Source: Oligoflexia bacterium | GTDB taxonomy: Bacteria > Bdellovibrionota > UBA1018 | NCBI GenBank assembly: GCA_903854365.1 | Contig: CAINWE010000364.1 | Coordinates: 1-10,960, forward strand | DNA: 10,960 nucleotides | Reading direction: 5' to 3' | Shown: positions 6,361 through 10,960 of the stretch, one piece after another | Layout of the letters: every line of letters starts with the position of its first letter | Position numbering within the stretch: the stretch's first letter is position 1 | Program-made: the position numbers and the translations under genes | The notes under the pieces: generated by a model | Database searches by the model: none | What the model was told of the DNA's origin: nothing | The model's input: the letters and a program-made list of their open reading frames with translations, nothing else

Positions 6361-7665
6361 ATGCAAAAACCTTCAAAAATCCTTAAATTTTTATTTTTCT
6401 CTTTCATTGCAGTCACGAGTCATCCTGTTTTTGCAGAGATCAAATTAGAGCACGCAATCAGGAAGGCGATTGAAAACCATCCGGCTCTCAAAGCAGGGGA
6501 GTACGGGCAGTTGGGTCAGCTGCAGGCGGAAAAGGTGGCTCAAGCAGCTTATTATCCGAAGCTCACCGGTATGGGATTAATGACGGCCGGATTTCCAGGC
6601 TCAGCAGCTGCTACGGGTGTGGCAGGGCTCATGATTTCTCCTTTTCATCGCGGTCCGTCGGCTGGTTTCTTGATCGAACAGAATATCTGGGATTTTGGCC
6701 GAACAACCGGCGCTGTGCGTCTTGCGGAGATGGAAACTGAATTGTCCAAGGCAGACATCGGTCTGACGGGTCTCAAGATTGGCCAATTGGTACAAGAGGC
6801 CTATTTTCTCTGTGCTCGCGATCGAAGTCTAGCTCAAGTTTACCAACGCGTCGCCCAAGAGTCTGCGCTGGTTGAGGGGGAGGTGAAAAATTTTGTTCGG
6901 GTTGGGCAGAAGTCAGTGGTGGACCAATATTTATTAAAGTCTCAGACCGAGGAAGCTAGAACAGTCGCTGAGGACTATGAAAAGCGTTTTGAGCTCGATC
7001 ATCGCCGGCTCGCTTATCTAGCAGGGTTCACTGAGACTTCCCAAGTTTTGTGTCCGATTCTGGACGAGTCGGTGATTTCATCGGAAGTGGGTCTACCGTT
7101 AGTGCCGGTTGCTTCAGCAGTGAGTCCATGGGTATCGATGGCTCAGGCTCAGCTCGCAGTTTCTCAGAGTCAAAAGAGCCTAGCTCAAGCAGAGTTCAGT
7201 CCAAAATTGGTGGGACTCGCCAGCATAGGTTGGATGAAGGACTCGGAGTTGGGGTTAGCGAAACAGAATTATTCAGCAGCTTTGGCGGTGATTGTTCCTC
7301 TATTTGAGGGCTATAAGAGCGTTTCTCAGGTGAATCAGGCTGATTTAAGAACGATGCAAAGTGAGAAAAATCTACAGGCTGCACACTTTGCCGTCGACGA
7401 GGCTAATTTGAATTATGATCGAGGGATTGAATCAGCGAAGCTGCGAATCTCCCATTTGAAGGCGGAAGTCAAGCTTGCTGAGTCTGGTTTTCAGATTGCG
7501 AAGAAGCGGTACTCAGCGCTGCAGGGAAACCTGGTTGATTTGAGGGAGTCAATTCGAGACTTGGCCCGGGTAACCAGCGAGTTTCAGGTGGCCTTATATG
7601 ATTTTGCTACCCAGAGTACGGGTAAGGCCCTTTTGAATGGGCAATGGAGCCAGGTGATTCATTAA
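6361..7665 (+). CDS. TolC-family outer-membrane efflux channel
   Basis: Outer-membrane factor that forms the exit duct of a tripartite efflux pump. The 434-residue length is normal. An N-terminal signal peptide (Lys-rich start, hydrophobic 10-20, likely cut after VFA at 25) sends it to the periplasm. There is no lipobox Cys, so it is not a lipoprotein of the OprM kind. The family's internal duplication is clear: both halves have a helical segment rich in Ala and Gln followed by a Pro-Lys-Leu strand entry (YYPKL at 64-68; FSPKL at 279-283) and then a turn motif (IWDFGR at 109-114; VPLFEGYKS at 312-320). The C-terminal helix RYSALQGNLVDLRESIRDLA (383-402) is typical. It is the first gene of the operon; 53 bases separate it from the RND permease. 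The partner adaptor is not in the window. Confidence 0.9.
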   Translation: MQKPSKILKFLFFSFIAVTSHPVFAEIKLEHAIRKAIENHPALKAGEYGQLGQLQAEKVAQAAYYPKLTGMGLMTAGFPGSAAATGVAGLMISPFHRGPSAGFLIEQNIWDFGRTTGAVRLAEMETELSKADIGLTGLKIGQLVQEAYFLCARDRSLAQVYQRVAQESALVEGEVKNFVRVGQKSVVDQYLLKSQTEEARTVAEDYEKRFELDHRRLAYLAGFTETSQVLCPILDESVISSEVGLPLVPVASAVSPWVSMAQAQLAVSQSQKSLAQAEFSPKLVGLASIGWMKDSELGLAKQNYSAALAVIVPLFEGYKSVSQVNQADLRTMQSEKNLQAAHFAVDEANLNYDRGIESAKLRISHLKAEVKLAESGFQIAKKRYSALQGNLVDLRESIRDLARVTSEFQVALYDFATQSTGKALLNGQWSQVIH

Positions 7666-7706
7666 AGTAATCAGCAAAGGGTGTCTATGCTCCGGTCTTG
7701 TTTAAG

Positions 7707-7711
7707 AGGAG
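7707..7711 (+). promoter_or_regulatory. Ribosome-binding site deciding the RND start at GTG 7719
   Basis: AGGAG is followed by seven bases and then GTG at 7719, ideal spacing. The frame can be extended to a TTG at 7698, but that would put the AGGAG inside the coding region. The ATG at 7717 overlaps the GTG in another frame and meets a stop at once. Confidence 0.8.
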
Positions 7712-7718
7712 AATAAAT

Positions 7719-10700
7719 GTGACTCAAAACCAAAATACACAAGGCGCTAGCAATCTGGTCTCGGGGAATGTCGATAGCCAAGGCGGCGAGGCACGTGGGC
7801 TCGCATCTTTTGCGGTCCATCATCCTCATTTAATGATCGTCGTTTGCTTAGTGATTGTGCTTTTAGGGATGATTGGGATCGTCAGAATGCCGAAGGATTT
7901 GCTCCCGGCTTCTGATCAGCCAGCGGTGCAAATTCTTTCGATCTATCCCGGAATGGCGACCAAGAATGTTGAAACAAATCTGACTTGGAAGTTTGAGCGG
8001 TATACGGGCCAAGCGGTGGGCTTAGTCAATCAGGAGTCTCGCTCGATGCCCGGAATTAGCGTTGTGAAGAATTTCTTCGACCCTGCAGCAGCTGATCAGA
8101 ATTCAGTCATGTCTCAAACGACTTCGCTGATTATGTCGGTGTTGCGACGCCTGCCTCCGGGAGCACAACCCCCGATTGTTTTGCCCTTTGATCCCATGGC
8201 TGCTGTGCCTTTGGCTTTGGTTGCGGTGACTGGAGACTTTCCACCAAGCACGCTTTATGATTATGCCCAATATGAGGTCCGCCGAGAAATTCAATCTAAT
8301 CCGGGTGCGATTGCTCCGACGGTCATGGGTGGAGCAGAGAAGCAGATTGTCGTTGAGCTTGATCCCGGGAAATTGAGAACGTTTAATCTCTCCGCTGTAG
8401 AGGTCATGAATAAGCTCGAGCACTTAAGCACATTTCTTCCGACGGGAGACGTGAAGATCGGCGATCTTGACCTTCAGTTGACGAGTAATGGTCTCGCAAA
8501 AACCTTGCGCGATATTGACCATTTCCCACTAAGGACTCAGGAGGGAACCGACTTATTCCTACATCAAGTCGGGCGGGCTCAAGAAGCAAGTGTGATTCAG
8601 ACCAATGTCGTGAATATCGATGGACGCGAGCAGGTCTATGTTCCGGTGTTTCGTCAACAGGGAGCGAATTCTCTGGAGGTCGTGGATACGGTGCGCAGAT
8701 GCATCCAATCGCTAGAGAAGTCGATTACCGGGCTGAAGCTGGCCATCGTGAGTGATCAGACGATTTATATCCGTAAAGCCATTGAGGGAATTGCAGCGGA
8801 AGCTCTCATAGGCGGAGGATTAGCTGCGCTGATGGTTTTTCTTTTCTTAGGAAATCCTCGAGCCACCTTTGCTACGCTCCTTTCACTGCCACTTTCTATT
8901 TTTTTTGTCGGCTTAGGGCTTAAGTCAGTTGGTCAGACGATTAACGTAATGACCTTGGGCGGGATTGCTCTCTCCATCGGCTTACTCGTTGATAACTCGA
9001 TTGTCGCCATTGAAAACATTATGAGGCACTTGCGGGAGCATCCTTTAGCAGATCGTCAGCAGCGGGTTCGGATTGTCATCCATGCCGCGCAAGAGGTGAC
9101 CGCCCCTATCGTCGCATCGACGCTGTGTAACTTGATTGTTCTTTCGCCAGTGATACTCCTCGGAGGAGTAGTCAAGATTCTCTTTGCTGCAGTAGCGAAG
9201 ACTGTGATGTTCGCGATCTTAGGGTCCCTGATTTCAGAGACCGCTGTCATTCCGCTCTTTGCGTCTCGATTTCTAACTGGCCCAATACCAGAATTGCCTA
9301 ATTTTTTTAAGCGAGTGAATTGGGGCATGCAGTGGCTGACTGATGGGTACGGCAGATTGCTGGGCGGAGTTCTGCAGCGCATTCGCTGGATTCTTGCTGG
9401 GACTGCTGGGCTGTTATTGCTCGGAGTCTTGCTCGTACACCAGGTGGGCATAGAGCTCTTTCCGCGAGCCGATGCTGGAGGATTTGTCCTTGAGCTACGC
9501 TTACCCTCGGGTACTCGGGTTGAACGGACGCAGGCTCGGGTTCTTGATGTTGAAAACAAAATTCGAGAGTGGATCCCAAAAGAAGACCTTCATCGCGTCA
9601 TTTCAAACGTGGGTGTTTATAGTGGGTTTCCAGCGGCTTTCACTATAAATGCAGGGCCTCAGGATGCCTTTATGGTAATCGAATTGGCTGAGAATCGCAG
9701 GAAGACCTCGCAGTACTATGCTGCTTTGCTTCGTGATCGGATTCCAAAATCTTTTCCCGAAATGGACATGGGTATTCAACTGGGCGGGCTGATGAGTTCA
9801 GCGCTCAACTCGGGTCTGAAGGCCCCGATTAATATTCAAGTCCTAGGGCCAAAAATTCAAGAATCATTTCAATTGGCAAGCGAGCTGACTTTGAAATTAA
9901 AAAAGATTCCCGGTGCTGTGGATGTGAGAATTCAAGAGAGACTCGATGCGCCGGAGATCAATCTCGAGATTAATCGCACCAATTCAGACAAGTTAGGTTT
10001 ATTCACAGACGAAATTGTGCAGAATATTGTGAGTTCCCTGAATGGCAGTGTTGTCTATAAGCCATCGATTTGGGTAGATCCCGCAAGTGGGATTGACTAT
10101 TGGATGGGAGTAAGATTTCCGCCGAGCCAGGTCAGTAGCATGAAGCAGCTTGCCTCGATCCCAATTACTGGCAAAAATCAGCTGAGGCCGGTTTCTCTCG
10201 ATCAGGTCGCCCATATCTCTCGGACGGATGAAGGAGTGACGGAAATTAATCGTGTGAATATGAGGCGAGTTATCAATATTTATCTGGATGCTCAGGGGCG
10301 GGCTATTGGCTCTGTTGCTGCGGATGCAGAGAAGGCAATCCTTGGAATGGGATTTCCGATTGGCTATAGCGCAGTTATTCGCGGCGAGATCGCAGAAATG
10401 AAAAATGCTCTGAGTTCGCTCTCGGGTGGATTTCTCCTCTCAGCCCTGTTGGTTTACCTGGTCTTGGTGATTCAGTTTCGATCGTTTGTTTATCCGAGCA
10501 TCATGATGATTACAGTGCCTCTGGGGATGGTGGGAGTCGTTCTCATGTTAGTGATGACGAATACTTATTTTAGCCTCCAGGCCGCCATTGGAGCAATTTT
10601 TATGATCGGAATAGCTGTCTCGAATGGGGTTCTTCTGATCGAATTTATGCAGCATCAAATGGCTTCCTGTAATCACGCATCGGTAGACCAGGCTATTGTC

Positions 10701-10931
10701 GAGGGAGCAAAGGCCAGGCTGCGGCCAATTATGATGACTTCGTTGGCGTCGATTCTGGGTCTCGCACCGATGGCGTTGGGACTAAGTCAAGGTTCTGAGG
10801 CAAACATTCCGCTGGGGCGCGCTGTAATTGGCGGTCAGACCGTTTCTACGCTGTTAACCCTGTTTGTTCTTCCTGCGCTATTTCGCTGGGTACATTTGAG
10901 ATTAGGTTCTAGAAATTCGACACTGGTTTAG
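7719..10931 (+). CDS. RND efflux permease, AcrB/HAE-like
   Basis: Inner-membrane proton-driven pump of the RND superfamily, 1070 residues from the GTG start, the normal size. It would form a trimer and pass substrates to the TolC-type partner encoded just upstream. TM1 is near 37-55, followed by the first large periplasmic loop, then TM2-6 from about 360. The family block LLVDNSIVAIENI is at 422-434 and the ETAVIPLFASRFL block follows at 507-519. TM7 is near 560-575, then the second periplasmic loop and TM8-12, with GIAVSNGVLLIEF at 964-976 and the RLRPIMMTS block at 1001-1009. AcrB's Asp-Asp-Lys proton relay is only partly kept: Asp425 is present, the second Asp is Asn426, and the TM10 Lys position is Ser968. 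Variants of this kind occur in other RND branches. A polar 25-residue Gln/Asn/Gly-rich tail precedes the first helix. Drug-type (HAE) export is more likely than heavy-metal export, but substrate is unknown. Confidence 0.92.
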   Translation: MTQNQNTQGASNLVSGNVDSQGGEARGLASFAVHHPHLMIVVCLVIVLLGMIGIVRMPKDLLPASDQPAVQILSIYPGMATKNVETNLTWKFERYTGQAVGLVNQESRSMPGISVVKNFFDPAAADQNSVMSQTTSLIMSVLRRLPPGAQPPIVLPFDPMAAVPLALVAVTGDFPPSTLYDYAQYEVRREIQSNPGAIAPTVMGGAEKQIVVELDPGKLRTFNLSAVEVMNKLEHLSTFLPTGDVKIGDLDLQLTSNGLAKTLRDIDHFPLRTQEGTDLFLHQVGRAQEASVIQTNVVNIDGREQVYVPVFRQQGANSLEVVDTVRRCIQSLEKSITGLKLAIVSDQTIYIRKAIEGIAAEALIGGGLAALMVFLFLGNPRATFATLLSLPLSIFFVGLGLKSVGQTINVMTLGGIALSIGLLVDNSIVAIENIMRHLREHPLADRQQRVRIVIHAAQEVTAPIVASTLCNLIVLSPVILLGGVVKILFAAVAKTVMFAILGSLISETAVIPLFASRFLTGPIPELPNFFKRVNWGMQWLTDGYGRLLGGVLQRIRWILAGTAGLLLLGVLLVHQVGIELFPRADAGGFVLELRLPSGTRVERTQARVLDVENKIREWIPKEDLHRVISNVGVYSGFPAAFTINAGPQDAFMVIELAENRRKTSQYYAALLRDRIPKSFPEMDMGIQLGGLMSSALNSGLKAPINIQVLGPKIQESFQLASELTLKLKKIPGAVDVRIQERLDAPEINLEINRTNSDKLGLFTDEIVQNIVSSLNGSVVYKPSIWVDPASGIDYWMGVRFPPSQVSSMKQLASIPITGKNQLRPVSLDQVAHISRTDEGVTEINRVNMRRVINIYLDAQGRAIGSVAADAEKAILGMGFPIGYSAVIRGEIAEMKNALSSLSGGFLLSALLVYLVLVIQFRSFVYPSIMMITVPLGMVGVVLMLVMTNTYFSLQAAIGAIFMIGIAVSNGVLLIEFMQHQMASCNHASVDQAIVEGAKARLRPIMMTSLASILGLAPMALGLSQGSEANIPLGRAVIGGQTVSTLLTLFVLPALFRWVHLRLGSRNSTLV

Positions 10932-10960
10932 TACGAGTTTTGGACCTCATTTGAGTGGCA

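Overview
The window looks like chromosomal DNA from a Gram-negative bacterium. It encodes a TolC-type outer-membrane channel, an RND inner-membrane pump and a Sec signal-peptide protein. Most genes have near-balanced base composition; for example, bases 3661-3720 contain 32 G/C of 60. Non-ATG starts are common. A proteobacterium or a Bdellovibrio-like lineage would fit, but that is an impression and not shown by any marker gene.

Layout from left to right. (1) 1-944, plus strand: the 3' part of an integral-membrane acyltransferase-3 family gene. Its start lies left of the window and it is far more AT-rich than the rest, suggesting acquired DNA. (2) 3192-956, minus strand: a likely two-gene unit of an AKR13-type aldo/keto reductase followed by a soluble protein of unknown function. 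(3) 3407-4570, plus strand: a two-domain chromate transporter (ChrA), divergent from the reductase across a 214-base spacer that holds inverted repeats and a candidate promoter. (4) 6166-4607, minus strand: an exported protein with a RING-like finger, an RBR-type (BRcat/Rcat-like) cysteine cluster and a C-terminal formylglycine-enzyme/DUF1566-like domain. This is the most unusual gene here. (5) 6361-10931, plus strand: an efflux operon of a TolC-family outer-membrane factor and an RND permease, with no periplasmic adaptor gene between them or before them.

The TolC and RND genes should act together as parts of a tripartite efflux pump, with the adaptor encoded downstream of the window or elsewhere. 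ChrA and the reductase could both serve stress or detoxification, but nothing in the sequence ties them together beyond shared divergent control DNA. The RING/RBR-like protein is transcribed away from the efflux operon and toward chrA, and its partners are unknown.

No tRNA, rRNA, CRISPR array, insertion sequence or attachment site was found. No gene-free stretch exceeds 300 bases. The longest are 3193-3406 and 6167-6360.
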